Shown here piece after piece: positions 33,206 to 45,300 of a stretch of DNA of 64,000 nt. The translations under genes and the position numbers were made by a program. Origin of the DNA: Heterocephalus glaber (taxonomy: Eukaryota > Chordata > Mammalia > Rodentia > Bathyergidae); the NCBI RefSeq assembly GCF_000247695.1, contig NW_004624743.1, forward strand, positions 3,139,368-3,203,367, written 5' to 3'. Every line of letters begins with the position of its first letter. Position 1 is the first letter of the stretch. The notes under the pieces are model-generated. The model did no database searches. It was not told the origin of the DNA and worked only from the letters and a program-made list of their open reading frames with translations.

Positions 33206-33989
33206 CACAGATGGGGCAGGTAGGTGAAGCAGCAGAGAGAAATCTCAGGCTGGCACAAGGGAAGTGTGTGCTAAGGGAGCTGGAGAGAAGTTTCTTTTCT
33301 TCTGTAATCAGTTTAGGATCCCTGAGCTCCACTCCAATCGCCCTGCAAAGCTCTGTGGTAACTACAGTTGCAAACTTACTTCTCCAGAACTTCCGGGATG
33401 GAAAAGTACACAGGAAACGCGTGCACATGAGAAAAGATGGATCTACGGGATCAAGTTCACAGTCCTCCTCACGTCTGCCCCAGGAATCGTCTATTCTTTG
33501 GTCCAATCTGCCGTCATTCCCTCGTTCCGTCTCTGACAGCCTAATGTTCTGAGCCCACTGTCCTTTCTCCTGCCCACCTCCATGCACGCACCCCTCAGCA
33601 TCTGACCAGACCGCCGACTCTGGGACCTCAGAGACCCCGGAACCACGAGACGCTCTGCCTCATTTACAAAAGGCCTGGTGTCTGCATGCAACCTACGCAC
33701 ACCCTCATATCTGCCTCAAATCAGACGACTTCTAAAACCTAACACAGTGTAGAAATATTAAACTGGACGTCAAGGGAATAATGGTAAGAAAAGGTCTGTG
33801 TGTTCAGTGCATATCCACGCCCTTAAAATTTTCCATCTGCACTTGGTTGAATCTAAGGCTGGAGACACAGAGCACCAGCCATATCCTAGGTCCTCTGCCT
33901 CGAGTGCACTTTCTTGTCTTTCTGGAAAGACTGTCTTTGTGTTTTAGAATTGGATTCAAGACCATCACTCATGCACTGGGTAGAGAGCC
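33206..33989. other. Unassigned sequence
   Basis: Frames of 126 (plus) and 165 codons (minus) overlap around 33090-33590 with no domain. No repeat recognised. Confidence 0.45.
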
Positions 33990-34170
33990 GCTGCTCTCTG
34001 CTATCTTATACTGTGGGTGCTTTACTTCACTCACTCACCTACATCATCACATGTGCGATACCTGATGCTGTAGCTGATGACTCACTTTTCTGTCATCTCC
34101 CTGAGATTGTGAGCCCTCGGGAGTATCCTCGTCACTGTCACCAGAATGTGTCCATGTGCACAGCCTAGTC
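33990..34170 (+). repeat. L2 LINE relic
   Basis: 'gtcatctccctgagattgtg' and 'agccctcgggagtatcctcg' followed by 'cagcctagtc' parallel the L2 3' region (agactgtgagctccttgagggcagg ... cagcgcctag). Weak but ordered. Confidence 0.45.
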
Positions 34171-35694
34171 TGTGTGCTGTGACTTCAGGTCACCTTGCTC
34201 CGGCAGGATTACCTGGTAGTCTGCTCTCTTTTCCTGAATTGTTTTTATGCTATGGAAACAAACTACTAGAAACTGCTCCACCTCTGGTCTCCTTTCCTCT
34301 AAGGACATGGGAATGCATGTCGGGAAGACTTCCAGTTAAGGCTGCTCCTTTTAGCTGAGATTCCCTACTGGACTCTCCAGGTGAAGGACTGAGTCTACCT
34401 GTACCTGAAACTTCATGTCTTCCCATTTCTGCTGTCCTGCCAGAGACTGCAGCTCAGGGCCAGCCCAAACCAAGCGCAGGAGAAGACAGAAGCTCCTTGA
34501 AAATGGCCAAATGTCATCCCCAGGGCTGCATCAGGAGGGAATGGTGTGCCCTGGATCCTGGCCATCTCCAGGCCAGGAAATGCCCACCCCTTACGTCTCC
34601 TGAGGGAGTGTTTTCAGATTGGGGCTCTTTCTGGCACAAAGAAAGTATAGACACTTTTGATTACTACTGGGCACTTACAGGGATGGACTAAACTGTTTTC
34701 AGGAAACCCAAAGACTGAAACGAGAAATTCAGGAAATAGAACTACAGTCTAGGTTAGAGAAGTTATACCAGAAAGCTTGAAAAGTAGACAAAAACACAGT
34801 AATTCTGGTCAATAAAATGTTCAGAACTAATGAGAACCTGAATATGTTTATGTAGTACGTTTTTGGAATTTCTAAATTATATTAGTTCCCTTTCTGGGCT
34901 TGGAAATTACAGGCACGAGAGGAATTACTCTCTGAGAGAATATCATTCTAAATCAATATTATTAATTTCATTGAATATCCCTTAGAAGACTTGGTAATCT
35001 GATGTTTAAGATCATAATACCATAGCATAGAAAAAGAATATAACATAAAAGAACCATTAAAAGTTTCCAATTGAGAAATACCAGGGTCCAGCTTTATCAT
35101 TTATCCATTCTGTACCCGTCATCAATCAATTTGCAAAGTTTCAGGTACTTTGCCTATAAAATAATTACAAAAGCCTCTCCCTACCACATTATTTTCTGTA
35201 TCCTACCCCAGCCTATAAAATAAAAACTTACAATACTCTCACCTTTCAGGCAAGTCTCTGGGACAAAAAGCCAGGATTATCTTTACTTCTTACATCTCTT
35301 TTTCCTAGGAGGAAGAAGTGGCTTAATTAATTGATGCAATTAGAGAAAGCTAGAACATCTATTAGCCTTGCTTCTGCTTTTTAAAAAATGGATAAGATAT
35401 CAATTGTCCCAGTTTGGTTTTGTGTGACCATTCTTTATGGGATGGAAAATTTATTTTTGTTGTCAGTTGTTCCAGAATCAAGAAGAAGGAATGAGTGATT
35501 AACTGGTAGACTCCAGTGATCCTAACAATAATATTTGTGATGTCAGTTTGACAGCAGGACACCAGAATGTGCAATAAGCCTCCTTTTGATCTCAGGACTC
35601 CATGGAAATTCCAGTATGTTGCAAAAGAACCCCAATAACAGTAACAAGATAATGGGGGGAGCTAAAAGCAGAAGAGCTATTCCAACCATTTTTT
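34171..35694. other. Unassigned sequence
   Basis: Moderate GC to 34660, then AT-rich. 34790-35060 has unique AT-rich motif-dense character but no firm evidence of function. No gene recognised. Confidence 0.45.
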
Positions 35695-35850
35695 TCTTTT
35701 TAAAATTTTTATTAATATATAAGTTATGCAGAACAATGGGCTTCACTTTAGCATATTGGTCCATGCAGATAACATACTTTGACTCTACCCACCTCTCCTC
35801 CTCGGATATCCTTCCTCATTTTTAATAGTTTTCCCTCTAATTTCCTCCAA
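35695..35850 (-). mobile_element. L1 3' terminal fragment, antisense
   Basis: T-rich 'tttttaaaatttttattaat' (complement of the poly-A end), then 'atgcagaacaatgggcttca', 'ctttagcatattggtccatg', 'cagataacatactttgactc' and pyrimidine-rich 'cacctctcctcctcgg'. Parallels the fragment at 15965. Confidence 0.7.
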
Positions 35851-36417
35851 GAAAATGCTGAGAGACAGGAAGTAGATAAAAGCTCACTGAAATATGAAAT
35901 GAACAAGAGCACAGAGCAGTGGAGACCGTACTGGAGATGGAGGTAGAAGCCAGTCTCCCTTTCGGACGTACCATATTGAAGTTGCCAAATAAGGTACAAG
36001 CTGGAGATGAGAAGTAAAACATAAGGAAGACATTTGGAGGTCAATGAACCAAACAGGTGCCAATGTCTCTCATCCCTCCTCCCTTAAATCAGCAAAGAAA
36101 GGCAGTCTCTTTCATAAATAAAATGGTTGAATTACTCAGGCTTCTCCTGGGTTATAGAAATTTAGACTTCTTAGTTCTAATATTTAGCAAATATGCACTA
36201 CATCAGCTGACATTCACATCACTTACCCTGAAATAAAGGTCATGTCTCACCCCTTGCCTTCATACATAAAACTACCAGTCACATTGCAGTATAGCACAAG
36301 AAACTTTTGGGAAAAGACCTAACCACACACCGGCAGAAGAAACTTGCAAAAATCATCTGATATAGTGAGGCTGATTCATTATTCCTGACAATGATTGGAT
36401 AACAAAAATATATGAAA
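35851..36417. other. Unassigned sequence
   Basis: AT-rich; antisense frame 35748-36044 overlaps the L1 fragment and is not a gene. Confidence 0.45.
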
Positions 36418-36545
36418 AGACCAGCCTGGGCAACTAAGCAAGACCCTGTCTAAAAAGAAAAAATTTAAAAGTGGTGGGGGTGTAGCTCAGGCAGAGGCCC
36501 TGGGTTGAATTTTCAGTACTACAGAGAAAAAAAAGAAAGAAAAGA
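36418..36545 (+). mobile_element. B1-dID heterodimeric SINE, 5' truncated
   Basis: The end of a B1 monomer ('agaccagcctgggcaactaa', 'gcaagaccctgtctaaaaag') is joined by an A-rich linker to an ID-like unit ('gtggtgggggtgtagctcag', 'ggccctgggttgaatttt') and an A/G tail. Confidence 0.85.
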
Positions 36546-36599
36546 AAAAAATCATAAAGAAACAAAGCTTAAATAAGCTCAAATATTTTAGCACAGAGA

Positions 36600-37200
36600 T
36601 CAGACATTACAAGGCAATGCAGTGAGTCCTTTGACATTTGGAAGGAAAATAATTTCCAACCTAGAATTCTATATCCAATTAAAATATCAACAACACACAG
36701 GAATAGGAGTTAAGACATTTGGAAGCAATGATCTAAGAATAGTCACTGCCATGTGTCAGACTATGCTCAAATGTACAGAGGATAGATGACTACAGAGCAG
36801 ATACAGGAAACAGAATTTCCATCCAGGGAGAGCACAAAGCAAAGTCCAAGCGTGACCAACCTGCTGCTGAACAGCAGAGACTGCTGCAGATGTAATAGGA
36901 GACAAAGATCCCAAGAGCTAGAAAAGACAGGGGGAGCTTCATTCAACATATTTGAAAGATTGGATAAACCTGATGATAGAAATTGATTAGAAACCTCAGG
37001 AGAAACCAATAGTCTTGTTCCAAATACAAAGCCCCAAATACGACCTCATCGATCTTATCTAATTGACGCCATGAAGGAAAGAGAATCTATTTGACCTTGA
37101 TTCTGAGAACAGTTGTTTAAAGCCAGCCCAATTAATGCTCACGATTCAAATGTGTAGAAAATAAAATGTGAAACAAAATAAAGGCACTGGGGTGCAAAAT
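36600..37200 (+). mobile_element. Old L1M 3' region, part 1
   Basis: 'tttccaacctagaattctat', 'atccaattaaaatatcaac', 'gttaagacatttgg' match the conserved ccagaattctatacccagc / aagacattttcag block near the end of old L1M elements. The element seems to resume after the LTR at 37205-37650. Confidence 0.55.
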
Positions 37201-37204
37201 ACCT

Positions 37205-37650
37205 ACCCTGTCTGCTGTTGTTTGGAAGTTTCTCCCATGAGCCTTTGGTACTATGGGAGAGGGTTTTAGGAGGTGGAAGGAAGCGAGGTCCTGGGAGCAT
37301 GGCCTTGGGGAAACAGTGGAACCCTTGCTTTTCTTTCTCTTTTTTAGTGGTACTGGGGGTTGAACCCAGGGCCTTGCACATGCTAGACAAGTGCTGTGTC
37401 ACTAAGCTACATCCCAGCTTCCCTGCCCCTTCCTGCCTCTCTCCCTGCTTCATTGCCACCATGTGGAGACACAGGACCTCCTCTGGCACACGTTCCTGCC
37501 ATGAAGCACTAGCACTGCAGGCCAACGGCACCTGAGCCAGGCGGCCGTGGACTGAAACCTCTGAATCTATGAGCTAAATAAACCTTGCGTCCTCTGAAGT
37601 TGATTCTCTCAGAAGTTTTGTCACATTGATAGAAAGCTGACTGACTGTTG
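37205..37650 (+). mobile_element. ERVL-MaLR LTR (MST-like), split by a SINE
   Basis: 'gttttaggaggtggaaggaa', 'agcatggccttggggaaac', then, after the SINE, 'tcattgccaccatgtgg', 'cacgttcctgccatgaagca', 'gccgtggactgaaacctctg', 'agctaaataaacctt' (with an AATAAA), and 'gatagaaagctgactgactg'. This is the full order of an MST-type MaLR LTR in sense. Confidence 0.85.
37330..37422 (-). mobile_element. ID-type SINE, antisense, inside the MaLR LTR
   Basis: T-rich tail, then 'gtggtactgggggttgaacc', 'cagggccttgcacatgctag', 'acaagtgctgtgtcactaag', 'ctacatcccag' is the complement of a conventional ID element (ctgggatgtagctta...gccctgggttcaacccc). The LTR reads continuously on both sides. No clear target-site duplication could be seen. 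Confidence 0.85.
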
Positions 37651-38250
37651 TGACATAGAAGCAATTTGTTGACATCTGAATTTTATAACCGGCCTATAGA
37701 CAAAGCACATAGAGAGGCTTTGACTCTAATGATAAAACATACTATAAGTGTCAGCAATTTTAATGATATAAAATTAGTGATAGAAGCAATAAAAAGTTGG
37801 AGGAAAATCTGCAAGAGAAAGGGAAAAGATGGTGTACAAAAATCCTCTTTTACTTAGAAGAGGCTGCCAGTACACTTGAAACAAAAAGTTATATTATGTA
37901 CAATTTAAAATTGCAAAGCTAACTGTCCCTTTAAAAAAATACTAGTAAAAACAACAGACATTGAAATTAAAAGAGGATATTGACAGTAAGATAAATGCTC
38001 ATTCTTCTTGGCAATCAGCCAATAAATAGTGTCTAAATATCTTAAATTGAGAAGTATACTTTTAAAAATACGTATTTTAAAGTTATAAACATAACTAAAG
38101 GCATAAATTTAAGATAGATTGCTTCTAAAGAGTAGGGCTGAACTGAAGGAGGAGATGAAAGTTTTGTTTTTCAATATTAGTTTTATATTATTTGGCTTTT
38201 TATCATTTGAAAGTATTGGTTGGATTTTAAAATGATATTTTTTATTTCTA
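37651..38250 (+). mobile_element. Old L1M 3' region, part 2 (tentative)
   Basis: AT-rich sequence with L1M-like words: 'aagataaatgctcattcttc' near 37990 and 'gaaagttttgtttttcaata' then 'ggctttttatcatttg' near 38157-38210, the style of old L1M 3' ends. Continuity with part 1 is inferred. Confidence 0.4.
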
Positions 38251-38569
38251 AATAAGAATTTATCTCTTTATCTTACAAGGCTAATTTGCAGATTGAATGG
38301 AATAATGGATTCCTAAAGCATCATGCATCTAACCCAATATACCAACAAAGGACATCAAGAAAACAAAACAGGCAGACACTGGGAACCGCGAAGTGCTACT
38401 GGGGATAAGTAAGGAACCATGTCACACCGCTACACTTTGGAACCAACCCAGACTGAGGCTGGCTGTGTCAGCAGTTGTGAAATCACCGTGACACCTGAGT
38501 AATCCCAGTATGTTTCCAGTTTGCTATCTGTAAAATGCATTCTGAATCGGAGTTTCAGGAACTCAAACT

Positions 38570-38765
38570 CTAGGATCAGACTCCTAGAGTTTAAATCCCA
38601 CCTCTACCACTTTGGAGCTGTGTGACCTTCGGCCAATTTGAAACCTCTTTGCAACAGTTTTCTCCTTAGTAAAATGGGAAGAATGTGAAGGTTAAATGAA
38701 TAAATGCACACGACGCTTCTCCCAAAGTAACACTGTGCATGTGCTTACTATTATTCTTGTGCAGT
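38570..38765 (+). repeat. MIR SINE relic
   Basis: 'tagagtttaaatcccacctc', 'taccactttggagctgtgtg', 'accttcggccaatttgaaac', 'agtaaaatgggaagaatgtg', 'aaggttaaatgaataaatgc' is sense MIR in order, with the conserved core well kept. Confidence 0.92.
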
Positions 38766-39539
38766 AGTATTGAAGGATTCATGTTTTAAGCCATATTCTT
38801 TAATTTCTTTTTTGTAGGTGCTGGGGAATCCTAATGCACGATAATTGAACATGATGAGATCACTAGGAAGCCATAAAGTACAAAAACACAAAAAAATGCT
38901 TAGATTTACACAAAGTTGTGACCCGGCACACATAGAAGCTTGTGTCTACATGTGTCAGCGAGAACTGAGCCTTGGTTATGTGTCTTCCCATGGTGGGACC
39001 ATGGGAGGGACCACGAGGGCTACATTATGGCCACGGGACCTGGCCTTCGAGGAGCCCACAGGCTCTCTCCAGAGAGGAAACAGTAGCAGCTCAGCAGCTC
39101 CCATGGAGAAACCCAAGGGGAGAGTTGAGCTGAGCATGATCCCTCCAACCATCCCACTCCCACTACCCATTCGCTCCCCTGCCCAGACGCACACCGATTC
39201 CCACACAGCATGGGCTTAGCTCATCAGGTGCAGTGTAAGCAGAATGAAGACTTCTTAGATTATGGCAGCCTTTATGGTCTCAAATATAGGAGATCTTCTC
39301 TGTGCCTGTGGAAGTGGCACCGCAATGCTCTGTGAGGAAGAATAACTCAGAATGTCCCTGTGAAGAAGGTGGTGACTGCCTCTGTTATTGACATTCCAAC
39401 CTCCGACCCTCACCACTCCATGTGCCTGACACACACACACACAGCCATATCAAGGCACTGTGGAGAGTCAGGGTGGGGGGTCTCATTGGCTGTATCTACT
39501 CTTTGGTTCTCTCAGGTCCAAGTCACTTCCGTCTGTCAT
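38766..39539. other. Unassigned sequence
   Basis: Includes a short (CA)n at 39429-39442. The 124-codon plus frame 38845-39219 and antisense frames over the same bases have no known domain. Confidence 0.45.
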
Positions 39540-39599
39540 CTAGGGGAAGGACAATCATCTATTGGAGGAATCAGTATAAGAACACAATGGCCCTCTCTT

Positions 39600-40070
39600 G
39601 GTCAGAGTTCTTAAAACCAGACAACAGAGTCCATTGTAGCTGATCTCAGTAGGAAGGGCTTTACTAGAGCATACTGCACAGTTTGTAGATTCACAGGAAG
39701 ACCAGAAGCTGATACCTTGGGAATGACTCCCAGCTCCTCTCTTCAGCAGAGGACTAGCCTGAAACAGGACCTGCTTTGTAAATATCTGTCCCAACAAGAA
39801 TGCTGCCTCCACCCCACCAACCACAGGACCGTGCTCCTCAACCCAAGTGAGAAAGCCATTATCCATCCTCTGGCAGTCCGCCCGACTGAGTAGACATCCC
39901 TGCTTGCTGCTCCTGTGGGACCTATTTCTTGATACAGGACTGACTGAGGCACAGCTGGTTAGAGAACAGAAGACCACAGCCTCTCCATGCTGGCTAAAGC
40001 CCTGGGACATATGAGACTTAGCGTTCTGTGTTGGGAACATGGCGGTCACTCTGTACGATGGTCATCAAAA
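39600..40070 (-). mobile_element. Possible LTR relic, antisense (family unknown)
   Basis: GC-richer segment starting with 'ggaagggctttactagagca' and 'gtttgtagattcacaggaag' resembles antisense ERVL-type LTR ends. The antisense 164-codon frame here has no retroviral domain. Low certainty. Confidence 0.3.
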
Positions 40071-40084
40071 TGTCCAAAGTCAAA

Positions 40085-40322
40085 TCAAAACAGAAAGTAG
40101 AATAGGGTTCTACTCTAAGGGCCGGGGTGTGGGAGGCAGTTACTATTTGATGGGATTACAGAGTTTCACTTTAGGATGACAAAACATTCTAGAGATGACA
40201 AAAGACAACAGTTGTATAACAATATGTACCCAGCAAGTTGTACTCTTTTTTTAAAATAGTACTCTTAAAAAGATTAAAATGTTATGTATATTCTACCACA
40301 ATTTTTTAAAAAAGAAATAAAA
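40085..40322 (+). mobile_element. L1 3' end (L1M-like) with poly-A
   Basis: 'aagtagaatagggttctact', 'tactatttgatgggattaca', 'gagtttcactttaggatgac', 'attctagagatgacaaaaga', 'gttgtataacaatatgtacc', then 'gttatgtatattctaccaca' followed by an A-rich end. This is the L1 3' UTR order of older mammalian L1 subfamilies. Confidence 0.88.
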
Positions 40323-40325
40323 AGA

Positions 40326-41889
40326 CCTCCCCTAAATTGTATAAAGATGTTGAGATAATCATAAGTGAGAAATATTTATTCCTTTATGTAATTGTCAAAG
40401 TGAACGGACAAATCTTTGAGAAAATTTGTGAATATTTTATTTAAGCACAGGTGGAATCTACCCTTCTATGGAAAGATTGGTACAGAAAGGAATTTTACAG
40501 ATTTCCTTTGTAAATTCTTCCAATATTTAACAATGCACATTACTAAGAAATTCTTCTTTAAATGTCACCTAAATCCTTCTTGCCCTATCTGAAGACCTTT
40601 CTGTTGTTTCCCTCTTTGGTGGCGACGGGAAAGAGCCAGCCTGCATTTTGTGTACTTCACCCTCAAGCCAAAATAATTCTAGTTGTTTCAGCCCTTCCTG
40701 GAAAGCTGTGTTCTCCATACCCGGATTTCATCTTCATGTATCTTTTTGAATCTGGTTTCCATTTCCCTGCAATTCTGTTTCCTGGTTAGGGCCTGTCTGA
40801 GGACGGAAAATTGACCCAATCCATTTGGACATTATCAACACCAACTCTTAGTCTACAAAGGACTTCAATTGTTCGAAGGACCTGAAGTCATTCTGAGTCA
40901 TAGTGAGGAAAGTACATCGTGAGCACATTGCTAATGACAGGGAAATTATACTGATGGCTCCAAGACCTGGACGTGGGATTAAGAGGCAACAGGGACAAAG
41001 TCCTGTGGTGAAGAGCACACTGCGGTGTGGCCTGTGGACAATGAGCCGTGGGGGCATGAGCACGGGGGAGCAAGTTGCTCTCCTGTGTCCTTCGGGGTGG
41101 GGAGGAAGGCTCTGGGAAGGAAGCTCTGTGGGCGGCAAGGCAACTGGGTCACGTCCCTGGGGTGCTGGCTTCGAGGCACAGGGAGAAACAGATACGGTGG
41201 GATAAATGAGCTGTCGGAATGGAAAACACAAGCTCTGAGGGTTACTCTGTCCCTACTATTCCTACTGGACTCCGACTGTTCCGATCTGGACGAGATACCA
41301 GGCCCTGATCCAGGCAGCTTGGAGGGACTTGGCAGGTCGGGCAGGGCCTCCTCGGAATCAAATCTGAGTGATAACTTACACTTGCCCAGCATACTACAGA
41401 CTGCAACACCACTTACATATCACTGGCCTAACTTATGCCACACATTGATTGCCCTTTGCTCTCACCAGGGAATACATGTTACCACCATTCTATGTGAAAG
41501 GAGATCCATGCATGATCATATGACCAGCAGAAGAGCTATGACAGGCACATTGTCCTCTGTCCTTCCACTCTGGTGCTCTTTGGTCTGAACCACATTGCCC
41601 TTCCTGGAAGACTTGTCATGGTAGACCTTGGTGGACACTCCCCTGAGATTCTTCTGTCAGGGGCACAGAGTGTTGCATGATTAGGAAAGACTCCACCCCG
41701 CCATCCTAAGCCACGCACGAGGTGGTGATAGCGAACATGGGTGAACAGGGGTGAATTGTTTCCTCTGCACATTTCATGGTAGCCCAAGGCTCCTTAGATA
41801 ACCGAGGCCCTTCTGGAGACAATGTTTGCTGTGGTTTAGGGTTAAAAGAAGGACCCTTTGGCTATTGTCGTTCTTCTTGGTAAACAAAC
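40326..41889. other. Unassigned sequence
   Basis: AT-rich to 40560, GC-richer to 41360. Frames of 187 (plus) and 137 codons (minus) at 40979-41588 overlap with no recognisable domain. No repeat recognised. Confidence 0.45.
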
Positions 41890-42240
41890 ACTGAAAAGAA
41901 AGAAGACAATTCCTTTAAATATGTGTGTCTTATAATAATATAAAAGTCTGTGTTCACAGAATTACTAATGCCATTTCTTATTAACAATACTCCAAAACTA
42001 GACATTATCCAAGGCCAAGTAGGTTGTGTGCATTGAATTGTTCATGAGTCAAATGAGAAATGAATACTCTATTGAAACCAAAGCAAGATTAATTTTTTCC
42101 CCAGTAAGAAAAGACTCCTTCTTACCACCCCCAGAGTTTCCACACAGATTAGATAATGGCCTATTTTATTTTAATAAAGCTTTTAGCAAAATATTGACAA
42201 GCCACACATGTGGCCTCTGAACCTAGAGACCAAAGAGGCT
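41890..42240. promoter_or_regulatory. Candidate conserved non-coding block
   Basis: Unique AT-rich, motif-dense sequence, e.g. 'gattagataatggcctattt' and 'attttaataaagcttttag' near 42147-42186. No coding frame. A forkhead-like tandem 'tgtttattgtttat' occurs slightly downstream at 42462-42475. Called by character only. Confidence 0.25.
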
Positions 42241-42489
42241 GTTACTGCTCCTTTGAGAAATGATGCAGTTTGACAACAGATCAGAAGAAAGAGAAAACAG
42301 TGTTATATCCAACGTGGAGTTGAAAGTTAGTAAAATCACCAATCCCTATAGCAATGTGAAATTTCTCCGAAGTCAGCTGCCATCAATTCATAGGCTCCAA
42401 TCTAAAGTTTCACTTGTACCATAACTTTCGGTGGTCCCGAAATAAATTACTGGTAATGGTGTGTTTATTGTTTATCATTCATCACTCTG

Positions 42490-43615
42490 GCGGGAACACA
42501 GATGACATTCAGCCTCTGAGATTCAGTCAGACCACGTGAAGCCAGCAGGAGAGACATGCAGCCCCTGTCCCGCAGAGCACTGAGACAGCAGGGCAGGGCT
42601 ATCTCTGTCTGACGGGTCAGAAAGGACAGAAACTAGGCATCTGCTGTCCAGCTCTGAATGTGCAATGTGAGCAGGGGATAGGAAACTTACTCTAGATCCT
42701 ATAGGCATTCAAGGAAAAAGCATAGAAAATGGATTTGGTATTTGACTTACTAGCTATGTCACTTCAATTCAAGTGCTATTCTTGGACCCGAGATGATATT
42801 CTTCATCTTATACAAATTTTCTCTTTGTTTCCAGGTATCTCCAGGCCGAAGACTTGAGCCATGGGATGATAGTATTTATGGCAGCTTGTGGGTTTACATC
42901 TGCGGTCCCTTGTATGTCTGGTGAACATTCAGGTTTATTTGTTCAATGCCTCAACAGCAAAACACTCTCTGCACAGGTTTTTCAAGTCATTCATCTATCT
43001 TAGTTCACAGTGAAATGAGGCCATGTAGCTCTCCCAGCTCCTTGAAAAGCCATGCATTTTCTAGTCTCAATAGTATTTTCATAGTGTTGCATGACGACCC
43101 TTACAGGGAGACTGGGCATTTGTGGATGGGTTACTGCAGACCTGTGGCCTTGCAGTGATCTCTTGCCATCAAGACCTGTAGTCCTGTCCTGCTTAGGGAG
43201 ATGGAAATAGTGACCCATTTCACATGGCCAGGGACCCCACAGCAGAAAGCCTCTACCCTCCCAGAAAGTCAGCGTGCGTCTTCCGCTTCCACCGAGAGCC
43301 ACCTGCCCTGGCTGTGCCATCTCCTCCCTAGCCCAGATGGGGCCCTCTGATTTAGACTTGTTCCGGGATGGCAAAGATCCATGTGTCCTGCCATCATGAC
43401 ACCAGGCTTTTATAGACTGAGTCAAGAAGAACAAGCAAGTTACACCACAGCCAAACTAACCTGTGGCGGAAATTCCCTGAGGGTTTTCAACTGAACACAC
43501 TGTCTCCTTCCCACAAGGAAGAAAGTCAGGAGAGGGAGGAATCCAAGCTCCACTCGGTTCCACAAGATATACAATCCCTCAGGGCTTCAGCTGACAGGAA
43601 ATGAGGACTACTAAA
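42490..43615. other. Unassigned sequence
   Basis: No gene or repeat recognised. The antisense 144-codon frame 43000-43434 lacks any known domain. Confidence 0.45.
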
Positions 43616-43617
43616 AT

Positions 43618-43690
43618 ATCATACGGTAAGTGAAGAAACTGATACACCAAGGGGTAAGGAAGTGATTGATACAGGTCCATCACAGAATAG
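43618..43690 (-). repeat. Short MIR fragment, antisense
   Basis: 'taagtgaagaaactgataca', 'ccaaggggtaaggaagtgat' parallels reverse MIR (gatgaggaaactgaggcacagagaggttaag). Confidence 0.45.
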
Positions 43691-43691
43691 T

Positions 43692-44140
43692 GTATTAGTT
43701 TACAACTGCTGCCCGACTTAAGCATAAAACAGCACAAATCTACTATCTAGGGATGGGAAATCCAACTGAGTTGCTGGAGCTTCGTTCCCTCTGGAGGTTC
43801 TAGTAAAGAATTCATTTTCTTGCCTTTTCTATCTTCCAGGAGTTACTTGTATCCCTTGCCTCACAGACACAGCAAAATCGCATCTACTTTCCTTCCTCTG
43901 GGACCTTACTATCACCTCTTTCTCTGTGACTTTGACTCTTCTGCCTCCCTCCTAAGAGGATCCTTTGTAAATGCAGGTGGCCCAGGCAAGCCAGGATAAC
44001 TTGCCGACCTCAAAATGCTTACTTTTATCACAAACAAAGGATTTTTTTTTGTCATCTAAGGTAACATATTTACAAATTAGGGTATTAAGATGCAGAAATT
44101 TTTGGAGGGGAGAAACATTATTCTGCCTACCATAAATGAA
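43692..44140 (-). mobile_element. MLT1-like MaLR LTR, antisense
   Basis: 'tgtattagtttacaactgct', 'aagcataaaacagcacaaat', 'gttccctctggaggttctag', 'tcattttcttgccttttc', 'cacctctttctctgtgactt' and 'agaaacattattctgcctac' follow the reverse of MLT1 LTRs (gctgccataacaaattacc ... ccctctgaaggctctaggg). Confidence 0.8.
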
Positions 44141-44559
44141 AACCAAAAATCTAAACCTCATCACTAAGAAATCTATCCAACTCATGTGTTAATTTCATTC
44201 AACATATATTTACTATCAACGTACCTAGAAACCAGGACTATGACTGGTAAATATCGCAAATAATTGGCACAAAAACTCTTTGATTTTCCAAGTTATGCTT
44301 TAAATACAATTCATGAGTAAAGAACATATCTTTAGATCCTTTAGAAAAGAAAAATTCTGAAAAATGCAACTTCACTAACATAAAGACCAAGGGCTCAAGT
44401 TCCCAATATTTAACCAAATGATTTTACAGATTAAAAAGAATGGTATGAACAACTCAGTAGAAAATGTGGCCCAAGATGAGCACCTTGTAGAAGACATGCA
44501 AATGGGCAGTGCATCCTTACAATGAGAAATCGCAATCTACCTGTCAGATTAGGAAGTGC

Positions 44560-44920
44560 TGTGTCCTGCATGTTTGGATCTCTCCAGTGTTCCAGTGTCC
44601 ACACCTGAACCCTGAAGGTGGTGGCACTTGGAAGTCAGGACTTTGGAAGGTACTGAGACTTGGGTAAGGCCTCCAGCCTGGGTCCTCAGCACTGGGGTAA
44701 GTAAGAGCCCTGACATGGAGCTGAAGGACTGGAGCTAGCTCTCCCCCGAGCTGAGCTGATATGAAGATGCTGGCAGGAGGCATGGGAGTGTTCGTGTGCA
44801 GATCCAAACTGGGGAGATTTGCTGAAACCTTGCTCACCTCTGGAGCTGTGAGGAATCCTACTGGTTATTTAAACCACCCAATTCACACTTCCTCGTATAG
44901 CAGCTTGAACTGATAAGATA
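44560..44920 (+). mobile_element. MLT1-like MaLR LTR, sense
   Basis: 'tgctgaaaccttgctcacct', 'ctggagctgtgaggaatcct', 'tggttatttaaaccacccaa', 'tatagcagcttgaactgata' is the 3' part of MLT1 (cagcctccagaactgtgag ... gtttaagccacccagt ... atagcagcc). Orientation is opposite to the copy at 43692-44140. Confidence 0.85.
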
Positions 44921-45079
44921 GGAAGATGTAAAAGATGAATGATATTCTGTAGAAAACCCCACAGCACTGCATCAACCAACTCTCCTGTTCCTGTCTGCCT
45001 CTCTGCTATAATCTTCCACTTCTCCCATCATATTTGCGATTCAAGCCAGAAAACTATCCTTTCGGTTTGTCACACATAC

Positions 45080-45300
45080 AGAAGTTTAACCCAGCACCTC
45101 CTTCTAGGAATTTAGCACCCCTAAATATTTATACAAATAGGAGGTTCCATGTACAAAAATGTAATTGGAAAAACCTGGAAGCAACCTATACGTTCCTAGG
45201 TAGAGATTTGATCAACTGCCTTATTATATACCGATAAAACTAAATATTGTGCAACAGCTAATTTCCATGTCTGTGGAAAATATTTCTTACTGTGGTGATT
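45080..45300 (+). mobile_element. Old L1M fragment
   Basis: 'cagcacctccttctaggaat', 'tacaaataggaggttccatg', 'aaaaacctggaagcaaccta', 'tatataccgataaaactaaa' follow the end of L1 ORF2 (ccacttctaggaatttacc ... tggaaacaacctaaatg). Confidence 0.65.

Noticed and set aside
37205..37650. Active endogenous retrovirus
   Set aside because: Only an LTR is present; no gag, pol or env-like frame flanks it or any other LTR in the window.
40979..41588. Overlapping 187- and 137-codon frames
   Set aside because: Both strands open over the same bases, with no recognised family.
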